From positions 6,487,001 to 6,551,000 of the forward strand of contig NZ_AP026867.1 in the NCBI RefSeq assembly GCF_026000115.1: a DNA stretch of 64,000 nucleotides. Direction: 5' to 3'. The position numbers and the translations under genes are program-made. The stretch is from Aureispira anguillae (lineage in GTDB: Bacteria > Bacteroidota > Bacteroidia > Chitinophagales > Saprospiraceae). The notes beneath the pieces are model-generated. The model searched no databases. It had not been told where the DNA came from and was given only the letters and a program-made list of their open reading frames with translations. Shown in pieces: positions 21,801 through 29,411 of the stretch. How positions within the stretch are numbered: position 1 is the first letter of the stretch; each line of letters opens with the position of its first letter.

Positions 21801-24800
21801 TGGAGCAGTGGCGAATACCGTGACTGGTGGAAGCAGCCCTTATACTTATTTATGGTCGAATGGTGCAACAACAGAAGATCTAACAGGATTGATAGCAGGC
21901 AGCTATTGTGTGACCATTACCGATGCCAACAATTGCACGATAAGCGATTGCGCAACCGTAGCGCCATTAATTAGTTCCTTATCTATTGTCAAAACAGTAG
22001 ACAAAGATACCATTCTGCCTTATGATACGGTTTGCTATCGTATTCTAGTGACCAATAACTGTCAAGCGCCTAATACCGTTGTAGTAACCGATACTTTGGC
22101 AACAAGTTTATTGGTAACCACTGCTGGCGATTTTAACTACAACAGTACAGCACACCTTTTGACCGATACCTTAACCATAGCGGCAGGAGCAACCGATACC
22201 TTAGAATTTAAGACACGAGTACTGTTGATGACGAATTGTGATAGTATTAAGAGCATTCTAAATCAAGCCAATGCCTTTGAGTTGGGAAATCCAAGTCAAC
22301 AGGTAGCTGATGATGCACAAATTTGGATACAAGATAGTTTTGCCGTCAATTGTCAGCCTTTGCCTGATACGGTTTATTTTAGCGATCAAATACTAGCAGG
22401 GCAATTGTTGGATAATGTCACGGCACAAACCAACAATCAAACGGTAAACATGGCAGGGGTATGGATACTAGACGCAGGAACCACCTATAGTTTTACCAAT
22501 GGTTCAACCCTAAAAATGAGTCCAGGAGCACAAATTATTGTTGCCCCTGGTGCAACGCTATCGTTGAACAATACAACGGTTCAAGCAGCCTGTCCAAATT
22601 GTTTGTGGCAGAGCATTTTAGTGCAAGAAGATGCAACTCTAGAAACAGACAAAGCAACCCTTCGAGATGCACAATATGCCATTCATGCAGCACACAATTC
22701 AATACTAAGGCACATTCTTAATACCAACTTCTTGGATAACTTTATTGGTATTTATGTGGCTCCTGGTGCGCCCCATAACAACATTGTGGTAGGAGAATTT
22801 GATGGAAATCTTTTTTCGGCTCCAGTTATTTTGCCCCCTTTTACAGGACTGTTGAACACCCCAACATTAGACGTAAGTGGCGTCTTGACTACTGTTCGTC
22901 CTGACGCAGGAGGAGGACAGGGATTAGCTGGAATTCTTGCTTGGGATATTCCCTCGCTAAACCTTAATTTAGCACCAGCCTCGCCTACCAACACCTTTCA
23001 AGATCTAGTAGCAGGAATTGTCTTGTTTAATGCCAATTTTTCCACCAATTCTTGTCATTTTGATCGAGTTAGACCCAATACCATTTATCCCGCAAATTTA
23101 GGCTACCAAGGCTGTGGTATTTATGTTCGAGCAGCAGGGAATCTTGGTTTGAATAATATCCTAGTAGAAGACTGTTTATTTGATCGTTGTTTTATTGGTA
23201 TTTCAGGAACAGGATTGGGGATTCAAGCCTATCGGAATAAGATGACGAGTATTACAGATATGGGTGTTCGTTCGTTAAGCCTTTTTGATACCAAAATGTA
23301 TGTTCGTTTTAATACCTTCTCTAAAATGGGTCGTTTAGGAGTGGCTGCCTTTAATCCTTTGGCGCCAACCGATATCTGGATTGATAACAACCAAATTGAT
23401 ATGAATACTCGTCCTGGGGAAGGAACAGGCATCTTGGTGAACGATAATCCTGGGCTTGCCACATCTTCCTCTTTGTCCATCTCAAACAATATCATTAATG
23501 CCAATGATGCAGAAAATGGAATTGCTGTAATGAATCACAACCATAGCTATGAACAAAACAATGCAGGCATTAAAGGCAATACCATCTATATGAATGGAAG
23601 CAGCCCTGAACGGGCAGGAATAACTGCTTTTAATAGTAGGTTGGTGATTGAATGCAATACAATTACTGGGGATGCTAATACACGGAATGCCTTGGATACT
23701 CGTGGAATTATAGCTTCTGGAGGCGCTATTTTAGGGGGAGGTAGTATTTATCAATGCAATGCGGTGACAGGTACCAATATTGGGGTATTTTTTGAAGGCT
23801 TTAACAATCAGGTGGACTTTAAAGGGAATCGTTTTGATGACCATCATATTGGTTTGTTAATGGATGCTGGGGCTGTTATTGGAAATCAAGACTATGAAGG
23901 GAATACTTGGACACATGCGGCTAGTACAGATGCTTTTCATCAAGGATTACCATTTATACAAGGCTTTTCATTGTTTGATGTGAATGCTGCTGCTATCTCT
24001 AATTTTGATTTTAGACCTAATAATTATAATGCATTATCAACTTGGTTTGATGATAATGCTTTTGGTAATAATTCTAGTTGTGAAGAACCATTTAGGATAT
24101 GTGGAAATGCTCGATCTACTTCTAGTTTTAATAATATTACTAGTGGAACTGGTACCAGTAATCAGGTAACAAATTTAGATCAAATTCTAGCAAAAAATGG
24201 TGGTGGAACTATTCCTTTAGTAACTCGACATAATGGAAAAAGAGCACTCTTTAGAAAATTGGTAGAGAACCCTCATTTAGCAACGAATAGTCAAAATCCG
24301 CATATTCAAAACTTTGTAGCCAATCACCAAAACACCTGTATTGGTCATTTCGATCAGATAACAAAGGGATGTAGAAATGTGTTTCATCTTAGCTCAATGG
24401 ACTCTATATTAATCGATAGTTGTAAGAATATTTGTGAAAGCTATTTAGATTCCCTACATTATGTAGATTCTTTGTTAGTACAAAATTACACTGCCAATCT
24501 TACTACGACCAGAAATGCTATTGCTCATAGACTAAGTGCAGCCATGCCGCAACAACAAACTTTACTAGATAATTTGAATAGACGACAGCAAAATGCTTTA
24601 ATGCCTATTTGTGCGAACAATAATGCATTTTCTACTGTAGCTCTGTATGAGAGAATGGAAAAAGAAGTCAATGAAATATACTTCAACACATTAGCAAAAG
24701 GGATTCTGACATTCAGTAGCAATGAGCGTTCTATTCTAAGACGAATAGCAGCTCACTGTCCACAAGAAGGTGGTCTAGCAGTCCATCAAGCAAGAGGTAT

Positions 24801-25170
24801 GCTGTCAATGATAGAAGACGTAATTTTGTTAAATTTCAATTGCCCTAGTAAGAATGGGCGGTCAAATGAAGGTGATGATCCCAACAATGATAGCGAGTCT
24901 TCCGTTAGTGATAACACAGCTGCATGGAATTTGATTGTATATCCCAATCCAGCAAGGAATACGATCACATTACAGAGCAATAGAGATTTAAAAGCAAATA
25001 CACAGATAGAAATTTATAATGCCCTTGGGCAACAAGTAAAAGTAATTACAACTGGTCAAATAATTCAAACAGTGGACATAGATGTGAGTTCATTTGTAAA
25101 TGGTGTATACACTATACACCTGAAAAATGGAGAGGAAACAACAACAAAACCATTTGTGGTTATCGAATAA
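15814..25170 (+). CDS. 3118-residue secreted M43-type metalloprotease with SprB repeats, beta-helix region and T9SS type A signal
   Basis: The signal peptide is MKTILFIVMACLWHAFASAQ. A LamG/concanavalin-like domain (about 20-240) precedes a PKD-like stretch. A pappalysin/M43 metallopeptidase follows, with zinc motif HEVGHWMGLEH (H535, E536, H539, H545) and a downstream Met-turn candidate NHMDY. Ig-like segments come next, then five SprB repeats (about residues 1680-2050, each with SCxGxxDGxA...YLWSNG...GxYxVTITDA). A DUF11-like unit starting SIVKTVDKD follows, then a long asparagine-rich region resembling a right-handed beta-helix (about 2240-2740). A helical segment around MEKEVNEIY and a YPNP type A sorting domain close the protein. 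It probably acts outside the cell as a surface or released protease/adhesin. The last ~180 residues are the module that reappears as separate ORFs at 26720, 28837 and 30904. A strong hairpin terminator follows the stop codon. Confidence 0.88.
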   Translation: MKTILFIVMACLWHAFASAQTSLTFDGVDDYTHVNYYPQLDLGTGNFTLEAMLSTVDFSLSDTLTLFSQRNQASNQGLRWSLTNNAILLQIGSTSYSINHSFTGCSHLAIVRENGMLLFYADHLLLGTQALAGTVNTTCINCDLWMGKDVDNSDFFKGSLDELRIWDIARSSANIASYELSCLDSTSIALSNLVGYWNFEENTGQFANNLSSVAHYARLGSTFYADSNDPTWTSTSCLSSACYATGLADFTLSDNNPKEGDFVTLHNNSAGGAVAFWCINGDTTLLVNSLQYAFPLGMNIIQLAVNTASGLTVRTLLLDVKRPKYPCGADEYKQWRQVNDPNYALTQQVLSAASLAATNNTPSSGKEYHIPVVFHVIADNQNTLNAFPPTRLQAQLDTLNKYFSKDSTKITFCLAQNLPSIYTLGVSRWEDFGTTATPGAPGMTYTLDTGFTGVFNLSDYDITFAPYNALLFGKLPFPAENYLNVYIVDTIIYAGQSAVGISSIGPTLRVLDGIGIDYDAFVGGAINPLGKTLVHEVGHWMGLEHVFGEDYICDTYHQLNPTSDSSLTNCSTPYSYGTSCPPNPIYNRGENHMDYHLETCRAIFTRGQVARMQHILDNGRPVIHSTLNLIGTGVQQIGGCLDQPAVTAVFNADVEEVCFDYTICLEGANVDYDYWEWGASWNPSKNNGIPAPNINTVVNYDTAIGTNRPPKTFLTISEPGTWDVYLTVEHLDTTNGSSITTTVTDTLQITILDCTQNDQRNRLTAVFDSSDWQINSMSIANLTAIPTDTLEGHIVTGTAFIPNQNDVGVLIRTDLLGRMQWRKSVHIPNADVRLLDLVSEVNYLGQNCVALTGHVTRGSTTELLFLIVNRVGTILFQESYQMNNGGSPLPFQSGLEIIQLSSSFNHQFAIVGLAGAGVKDSMSKTGFIVGIDPSLGIQWQHFFETTSLVATQDYDIAENVVEINGSFGPALVIGGNANRVSSTEGSAVYFSCLTISGSTVTQQWRQNLEAAAGNQGTMQMVATAYDNGRLFGTTRSGLRHGAFTMELDPNTGAIGAKMDVLDLVVSEMIIDGNYCVLSGRQDVRQTLAAVKVALPPVGSTTWSIANASSREYLDSRVRGTWGGVYNYQEALGKRQNMVPSPNGGYMQVAATEMNSTGNPLYLNLMGLIFNKVDDVLVSSCIANKQFDLGFITGGLLITTTSNSVPWNINAGLEVALVDSLNRPCNRLGCKAITTFTPPPFYKCPQDSLLLSSNLFGQGDYSYQWTPTAYLSSDTVFVPITTTPINQVYNLIITDNQTGCQVAEAAYTVLVQDTTYLVASTSKCAQNSITLRNTDLSLFGNYNYQWFPATFLNDPTILEPTCFATSPQVYTLVASSNNPDCKVFVKQYTVHINGSLIEHRINCLPSDSSYFTTPSYPSSSPFHYKMNLNIVLANLGITDTTGIWSNPIPGSFIPFTPPFFDTTTNIITAGVAANIGTLHYTYGNGLCQNRLILHFLPDASINGAARIDVCQEAILTFNANTIDSTIEHSWRIYGQNQPGPGLGSILIRIIPFGDSLSITDTFRYDSTYQFYIVEHRTRLKNCPSTEASIAKVKIYVYPENKTITLDTCTSVLTLATSTPSDTIQWYEVSSGLITGATSHNYQPLTNGSYYATVQTEHCDFTSDTFHYTIPLPIASTASVSSNYNGVDISCYGAADGTATVTVNNGLAPYSYLWSNGDSTAIATDLAAGSYQVSIIDACLDTTIANVTVTEPAALSAIVNPIVQVSCFGVNDGQATAVGSGGTSTYNYLWSNGDTTATATGLVAGTYTLTVTDVNGCLLTTMITITEPSQINHTMTGINPVSCSGVSDGSVTATVTGGTSPYTYLWSNGATNSTVNSLAVGTYYVTITDANSCSKVDSISFTVPPLPLVTLNTTNISCYGFSDGQINTTITGNTAPYGYLWSNGGTNAHLSGLVAGGYSLTITDANGCTVTATTSLTEPSILSNNLVATPVNCLTANSGAVANTVTGGSSPYTYLWSNGATTEDLTGLIAGSYCVTITDANNCTISDCATVAPLISSLSIVKTVDKDTILPYDTVCYRILVTNNCQAPNTVVVTDTLATSLLVTTAGDFNYNSTAHLLTDTLTIAAGATDTLEFKTRVLLMTNCDSIKSILNQANAFELGNPSQQVADDAQIWIQDSFAVNCQPLPDTVYFSDQILAGQLLDNVTAQTNNQTVNMAGVWILDAGTTYSFTNGSTLKMSPGAQIIVAPGATLSLNNTTVQAACPNCLWQSILVQEDATLETDKATLRDAQYAIHAAHNSILRHILNTNFLDNFIGIYVAPGAPHNNIVVGEFDGNLFSAPVILPPFTGLLNTPTLDVSGVLTTVRPDAGGGQGLAGILAWDIPSLNLNLAPASPTNTFQDLVAGIVLFNANFSTNSCHFDRVRPNTIYPANLGYQGCGIYVRAAGNLGLNNILVEDCLFDRCFIGISGTGLGIQAYRNKMTSITDMGVRSLSLFDTKMYVRFNTFSKMGRLGVAAFNPLAPTDIWIDNNQIDMNTRPGEGTGILVNDNPGLATSSSLSISNNIINANDAENGIAVMNHNHSYEQNNAGIKGNTIYMNGSSPERAGITAFNSRLVIECNTITGDANTRNALDTRGIIASGGAILGGGSIYQCNAVTGTNIGVFFEGFNNQVDFKGNRFDDHHIGLLMDAGAVIGNQDYEGNTWTHAASTDAFHQGLPFIQGFSLFDVNAAAISNFDFRPNNYNALSTWFDDNAFGNNSSCEEPFRICGNARSTSSFNNITSGTGTSNQVTNLDQILAKNGGGTIPLVTRHNGKRALFRKLVENPHLATNSQNPHIQNFVANHQNTCIGHFDQITKGCRNVFHLSSMDSILIDSCKNICESYLDSLHYVDSLLVQNYTANLTTTRNAIAHRLSAAMPQQQTLLDNLNRRQQNALMPICANNNAFSTVALYERMEKEVNEIYFNTLAKGILTFSSNERSILRRIAAHCPQEGGLAVHQARGMLSMIEDVILLNFNCPSKNGRSNEGDDPNNDSESSVSDNTAAWNLIVYPNPARNTITLQSNRDLKANTQIEIYNALGQQVKVITTGQIIQTVDIDVSSFVNGVYTIHLKNGEETTTKPFVVIE

Positions 25171-25181
25171 TACAAAACTCT

Positions 25182-25220
25182 AACCCTAAAGAGCATTTTG
25201 CTCTTTAGGGTTTTAATTTT
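25182..25220 (+). terminator. Strong hairpin terminator, also immediately upstream of the next start codon
   Basis: AACCCTAAAGAGC (25182-25194) pairs perfectly with GCTCTTTAGGGTT (25200-25212). The loop is five bases and a T-rich tract (tttaattttt) follows. It ends only about seven bases before the ATG of the next gene at 25228. It may therefore terminate the giant gene and also act on expression of the propeller gene. Confidence 0.85.
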
Positions 25221-25227
25221 TATAGCT

Positions 25228-26718
25228 ATGAAATATATTTTACTCCTACTCAGTTTTATCTACAGTTTCAATTGTTTTGCACAACAGTATGATAACAATT
25301 GGCTCGTTGGTGGCGGTGGCGGCGGAACAAAATCTGCACAAATTACATATAATAATTCTCCTTTAGTAGATAGTATTTCAAGGAATATGCGGATCAATAG
25401 AGCCGCAGTATCTATGTCAGATAGCATGGGTAATTTAATTTTCTATTCAAATGGGATAAAAATACACAATGCGCAACATCAATTAATGCAAAATGGAGAT
25501 AGTTTAAGTCCTGGTCAAGTCGCAGATAATTTTAAGCAAATAGGCTATCCAATAAATGAAAGTATGATAGCTGTCCCTCATCCTATTCAAGCCAACAAAT
25601 ACTATGTTTTTCATCAGGCATCGACTAATGCAAGTGCTATAGCAGGATTTGCAGATAAGTTATACTATACCGTGGTAGATATGAATACAAATGGAGGATT
25701 AGGAAAAGTAGAGGTAAAAAACCAAATTCTGTTAGAAAATGATTCAATGTGTGGAGGACAGCTAGAAGTGGTTAAGCATGGAAATGGCAGAGATTGGTGG
25801 TTAATACAACCCATGAGTGGATCAAATGGTTATCATATATTTTTAATCGCAGATAATACCATTTCTTATCACCACAAACAATATTTAGGATCTATTAAAA
25901 TTTTGGGGAGTGAAGTTGCAGGGCAAGCTACTTTTAGTCATCAAGGAGATAAATACATTCGGTATGATTATCGGAATGATTTAGATCTTTACGATTTTGA
26001 TCGTTGTTCGGGGTATCTGTCCAATTATTTACACATCCCAGTCCTTGATTCTGTTGATAATTTAGCGTTTAGCAATGTCGCAACAGGAGTGGCTGTTTCC
26101 CAGAATGATCGTTATTTATATGCCTCCTCATGGATTTATATGTATCAGTTTGATTTATGGGCAACAGATATTGCAGGATCAAAAGATACAGTAGCTGTTT
26201 ATGATGATGTTTTGATTACAGGAACACCAACTCAATTCGGGTATATCCAAACTGCACCAGATGGAAAAATTTACAGCCATATAGATAATATGCCTTACAT
26301 GCATATTATTAATAATCCTGATGTAGGAGGTCTAAGTTGTAATGTAGCGCAACGAGGCTTAGATGTATTTTTTGTACAAGGGCATTTCTTGCCTAATATG
26401 GCTCATTATCGAACTCCAGCACTAGCAGGTGCTGCCTGTGATACACTTACAAATATTGTAGATGTGGAAAAAGAAACAGAAAAAATGTTTTTATATCCTA
26501 ATCCAACTAGTAATAGTGTTACTATAGAATCAGAATCTGTCATAGAAAATGTAAAGATTTATGATGCGCTAGGAAGAGAGGTAAACAATCTACAAACCAT
26601 AAATCAACGAATAGTGGAGTTGGGGATAAGGGATTTAGAAAATGGAATTTATACTGTTCAAGTAGAGTTGGGGAATGGAAGAATATTGAATAAGCAATTG
26701 GTCGTTCAAAAGGGGTGA
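25228..26718 (+). CDS. Secreted beta-propeller protein with T9SS type A signal, array copy 1
   Basis: A 496-residue exported protein of unknown function. I chose the ATG at 25228 (MKYILLLLSFIYSFNCFAQQ, a signal peptide). The frame stays open back to a TTG at 25198, but that start would lie inside the terminator stem. Mature-protein motifs such as LIFYSNGIKIHNAQHQLM, VVDMNTNGGLG, KHGNGRDWW, DRCSGYLSNYLH and TAPDGKIY recall the Bacteroidota propeller family of the NNWYFG...GNLLFYT...DGKIY type. The C-terminus (LYPNPTSNSVTIESE, IYDALGREV, LENGIYTV) is a T9SS type A sorting domain, so the protein is probably secreted or surface-bound. It is the first of three paralogues in tandem, each followed by a tail ORF. 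Confidence 0.85.
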   Translation: MKYILLLLSFIYSFNCFAQQYDNNWLVGGGGGGTKSAQITYNNSPLVDSISRNMRINRAAVSMSDSMGNLIFYSNGIKIHNAQHQLMQNGDSLSPGQVADNFKQIGYPINESMIAVPHPIQANKYYVFHQASTNASAIAGFADKLYYTVVDMNTNGGLGKVEVKNQILLENDSMCGGQLEVVKHGNGRDWWLIQPMSGSNGYHIFLIADNTISYHHKQYLGSIKILGSEVAGQATFSHQGDKYIRYDYRNDLDLYDFDRCSGYLSNYLHIPVLDSVDNLAFSNVATGVAVSQNDRYLYASSWIYMYQFDLWATDIAGSKDTVAVYDDVLITGTPTQFGYIQTAPDGKIYSHIDNMPYMHIINNPDVGGLSCNVAQRGLDVFFVQGHFLPNMAHYRTPALAGAACDTLTNIVDVEKETEKMFLYPNPTSNSVTIESESVIENVKIYDALGREVNNLQTINQRIVELGIRDLENGIYTVQVELGNGRILNKQLVVQKG

Positions 26719-26719
26719 T

Positions 26720-27268
26720 GTGTTGAGTACCATAGAATTACATGAAGCCTTAGAAAAAGAAGTGAATAAAATTTACTTAAATACTTTAGCAAAGGGGATC
26801 TTAAAATTTAGCAACAGTGAACTAATATCCCTAAGAGGTATAGCAGCCCATTGTCCACAAGAAGGAGGATTAGCAGTTCATCAAGCAAGAGGCATGTTAT
26901 CTATGGTAGAGGATGTTGATTTGTTGAATTTTGATTGTATTAGTAGTAATGGAAGATCTATTATAGAGGAATCTCCGAGTGAATTGGAGGCAAAAAAAGA
27001 AGAGCAGGTTTATGAAAGAAGATGGGATTTGATCTTATACCCTAATCCAGCAAGTAATACAATAACTCTAGAAAGTAATCTAGTTCTAGAAGAAGAGATA
27101 CAAATAAAAATCTACAATCCTTTAGGACAGAAGGTAAAGGAAATAACCATAAATGAAGACATCAACAGGATAGATATAAATGTTGGTTCACTATTAGGTG
27201 GTATATATAATATTCACTTACAAAGTGGTGCTTACAAAAGTACAAAATCCTTTATAGTAGTAAAATAA
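26720..27268 (+). CDS. Orphan C-terminal tail ORF (copy of the giant protein's end), no signal peptide
   Basis: 182 residues when read from the GTG one base after the preceding stop codon. The first ~85 residues (EKEVNKIYLNTLAKG, AAHCPQEGGLAVHQARGMLSM) and the following YPNP sorting domain match the last ~180 residues of the 3118-residue protein. No signal peptide is present, so Sec/T9SS export of a separate product is hard to explain. The Met that starts copy 3 (MEKEVNE) is Leu here, so no in-frame ATG is available near the start. The frame is +1 relative to the upstream propeller gene. It could be a translationally coupled protein, a recoded extension or a remnant in slow decay. Conservation of a full-length frame argues against simple decay. 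Confidence 0.6.
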   Translation: MLSTIELHEALEKEVNKIYLNTLAKGILKFSNSELISLRGIAAHCPQEGGLAVHQARGMLSMVEDVDLLNFDCISSNGRSIIEESPSELEAKKEEQVYERRWDLILYPNPASNTITLESNLVLEEEIQIKIYNPLGQKVKEITINEDINRIDINVGSLLGGIYNIHLQSGAYKSTKSFIVVK

Positions 27269-27277
27269 TAATAAACT

Positions 27278-27316
27278 AAGTCCAAAGAGGAATCTCTTTG
27301 GACTTTCTAATTTTAT
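27278..27316 (+). terminator. Hairpin terminator abutting the start of propeller copy 2
   Basis: AAGTCCAAAGAG (27278-27289) pairs perfectly with CTCTTTGGACTT (27294-27305) around a four-base loop, then comes a T-rich tract. It ends about four bases before the ATG at 27321. Confidence 0.8.
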
Positions 27317-27320
27317 AGTA

Positions 27321-28814
27321 ATGAGATATATTTTTATAGTACTAAGTCTAGTTTATTCTTTAAGCTGTTTTGCACAACAGCATGATAATAACTGGTTAAC
27401 AGGAATAGGAACACCAGGAACAAAATCGACACAAATTACTTTTAATAACCCTATTGTATTAGATAGTATTTCAAGAAATATGGAGATAAGAGGGGAGATT
27501 ATATCCATGTCAGATAGTTTAGGCAATTTTATTTTTTATTCTAATGGTATCAAAATACATAATGCCCAACACCAATTGATGCAAAATGGAGATAGCCTTA
27601 ATCCTGGACAAGTAGCAGATAATTTTAGGCAATCTGGATATCCTATAAGTGAAGGTATGATAGCTATTCCCCACCCTATTGAAGCCAGCAAATACTATGT
27701 TTTCCATCAAGCAATTACAAATGCAAGTGCTATAGCAGGATTTGCAGATAAGCTATACTATACTTTGGTAGATATGAATGCAAATGGAGGATTAGGAAAA
27801 GTAGAAACAAAGAATCAAATTTTATTAGAAAATGATTCTATATGCGCTGGTCAATTGGAAGTAGTTAAACACGGGAATGGTCGAGATTGGTGGCTAATAC
27901 AGCCCATGAGTGGTTCAAATGGTTATCATGTTTTTTTAATTGCAGGAAATGCCATTACTTATCATCACAAGCAATATTTAGGCACTATCAAAATATTGGG
28001 AAGCGAAATGGCAGGACAAGCTACCTTTAATCATCAAGGAAATCAATATATTAGATATGACCATTACAATGATCTAGATATTTATGATTTTGATCGTTGT
28101 TCAGGATATTTGTCCAATTACTTACATATTCCTGTTATTGATTCTATTGATAATTTGGCAGGGAGTGGGGTCTTATCGGGAGCTGCTGTGTCTCTCAATG
28201 ATAGATATTTATATGTCTCTTCTTGGATATATCTATATCAATTTGATTTATGGGCAACGGATATTGCAGCCTCAAAAGATACAGTAGCAATCCATGATAA
28301 TTTTACGCCTACTTTTATACCTACTCTATTTAGTTATATACAAATAGCCCCAGATGGCAAGATATATGGGCATACTTATAGTAATAGATATCTTCATGTC
28401 ATAGATTATCCTGATTCGGCAGGTTTGGCTTGTAATGTTCGACAACATGATATAGATATATTTTTTAATAATAGTCAGTTCTTTCCTAATATGCCGCACT
28501 ATAGAATGCCAGCTTTAACGGGGGCTGCCTGCGATACGCTTACAAGTATAGCAATCATAGGTGATAACGATTTAGAAGAAGTGTCTTTATACCCCAATCC
28601 AACTGGTAGTAGTGTTACTATAGAATCAGAATCTGTCATAAAAAATGTAATGATTTATGATGCGTTAGGAAGAGAGGTCAAGAATATAGAGAAGATCAAC
28701 CAAGGAATAGTAGAACTGGAAATAAAGGACTTAGAGAATGGAATTTATATTGTTTGGGTAGAGTTGGAAAGTGGAGTGATATTGAATAAACAGTTGGTTG
28801 TTCAGAAAGATTGA
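27321..28814 (+). CDS. Secreted beta-propeller protein with T9SS type A signal, array copy 2
   Basis: 497 residues, a close paralogue of the genes at 25228 and 29412 along its entire length. The signal peptide is MRYIFIVLSLVYSLSCFAQQ. The same propeller landmarks occur (FIFYSNGIKIHNAQHQLM, KHGNGRDWW, IYDFDRCSGYLSNYLH, APDGKIYGH), and it ends with a YPNP type A domain and LNKQLVVQKD. The start codon follows the T-rich end of a terminator-like hairpin by only a few bases, leaving no room for a separate promoter. Expression therefore depends on read-through or on a promoter inside the upstream tail ORF. Function unknown; surface or extracellular location inferred from the sorting domain. Confidence 0.85.
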   Translation: MRYIFIVLSLVYSLSCFAQQHDNNWLTGIGTPGTKSTQITFNNPIVLDSISRNMEIRGEIISMSDSLGNFIFYSNGIKIHNAQHQLMQNGDSLNPGQVADNFRQSGYPISEGMIAIPHPIEASKYYVFHQAITNASAIAGFADKLYYTLVDMNANGGLGKVETKNQILLENDSICAGQLEVVKHGNGRDWWLIQPMSGSNGYHVFLIAGNAITYHHKQYLGTIKILGSEMAGQATFNHQGNQYIRYDHYNDLDIYDFDRCSGYLSNYLHIPVIDSIDNLAGSGVLSGAAVSLNDRYLYVSSWIYLYQFDLWATDIAASKDTVAIHDNFTPTFIPTLFSYIQIAPDGKIYGHTYSNRYLHVIDYPDSAGLACNVRQHDIDIFFNNSQFFPNMPHYRMPALTGAACDTLTSIAIIGDNDLEEVSLYPNPTGSSVTIESESVIKNVMIYDALGREVKNIEKINQGIVELEIKDLENGIYIVWVELESGVILNKQLVVQKD

Positions 28815-28836
28815 TGTAATAACGACAACTCTGACA

Positions 28837-29355
28837 ATGGAAAAAGAAGTCAATGAAATTTACTTGAATACACTTGCAAAAGGAGTTTTAGAATTTAGTA
28901 ACAGTGAATTAATATCCTTAAGACAAGCAGCAGCACATTGTCCACAAGAAGGAGGTGTAGGAGTCCATCAGGCAAGAGGGATGTTGTCTATGGTAGAGGA
29001 TGTTGATTTGTTGAATTTTGATTGTATTAGTAGTAATGGAAGATCTATTATAGAGGAATCTCCGAGTGAATTGGAGGCAAAAAAAGAAGAGCAGGTTTAT
29101 GAAAGAAGATGGGATTTAATCTTATATCCTAATCCAGCAAGCAATACAATAACTCTAGAAAGTAGCCTAGTTTTAGAAGAAAAGATCCAAATAAAAATTT
29201 ACAATGCCTTAGGGCAGAAAGTAAAAGAAGTTACTATCAATGAAGCTATTAATACTATAGACATAAATGTTAGTTCACTATTGGATGGCATTTATAATAT
29301 TCGCTTACAAAGTGGTGCTTACAAAAGTACAAAATCCTTTGTAGTGGTTAAATAA
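28837..29355 (+). CDS. Orphan C-terminal tail ORF, second standalone copy
   Basis: 172 residues from the ATG at 28837 (MEKEVNEIYLNTLAKG), 23 bases after the preceding stop codon. It is homologous to the end of the 3118-residue protein and very close to the ORF at 26720. A stretch of about 110 bases (around 29015-29125, encoding the EESPSELEAKKEEQ linker) is almost identical in DNA between the two standalone copies, which suggests recent duplication or gene conversion. It has a helical segment, an acidic linker and a YPNP type A domain, but no signal peptide. The frame is +1 relative to the upstream propeller gene. Whether it is translated is unknown. Confidence 0.6.
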   Translation: MEKEVNEIYLNTLAKGVLEFSNSELISLRQAAAHCPQEGGVGVHQARGMLSMVEDVDLLNFDCISSNGRSIIEESPSELEAKKEEQVYERRWDLILYPNPASNTITLESSLVLEEKIQIKIYNALGQKVKEVTINEAINTIDINVSSLLDGIYNIRLQSGAYKSTKSFVVVK

Positions 29356-29367
29356 TATTAACAAATC

Positions 29368-29405
29368 AAGTCCAAAGAGAGTAATTTCTTTGGACTTTTT
29401 AATTT
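29368..29405 (+). terminator. Hairpin terminator abutting the start of propeller copy 3
   Basis: AAGTCCAAAGA (29368-29378) pairs with TCTTTGGACTT (29387-29397), with an eight-base loop and a T5 tract. The stem sequence is clearly derived from the same ancestor as the hairpin at 27278. It ends just before the ATG at 29412. Confidence 0.75.
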
Positions 29406-29411
29406 ATACTA

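Noticed and set aside
25198-25227. N-terminal extension of the first propeller protein using a TTG start
   Set aside because: It would start within the terminator stem and precede a perfect signal peptide beginning at the ATG at 25228, which the two paralogues share.
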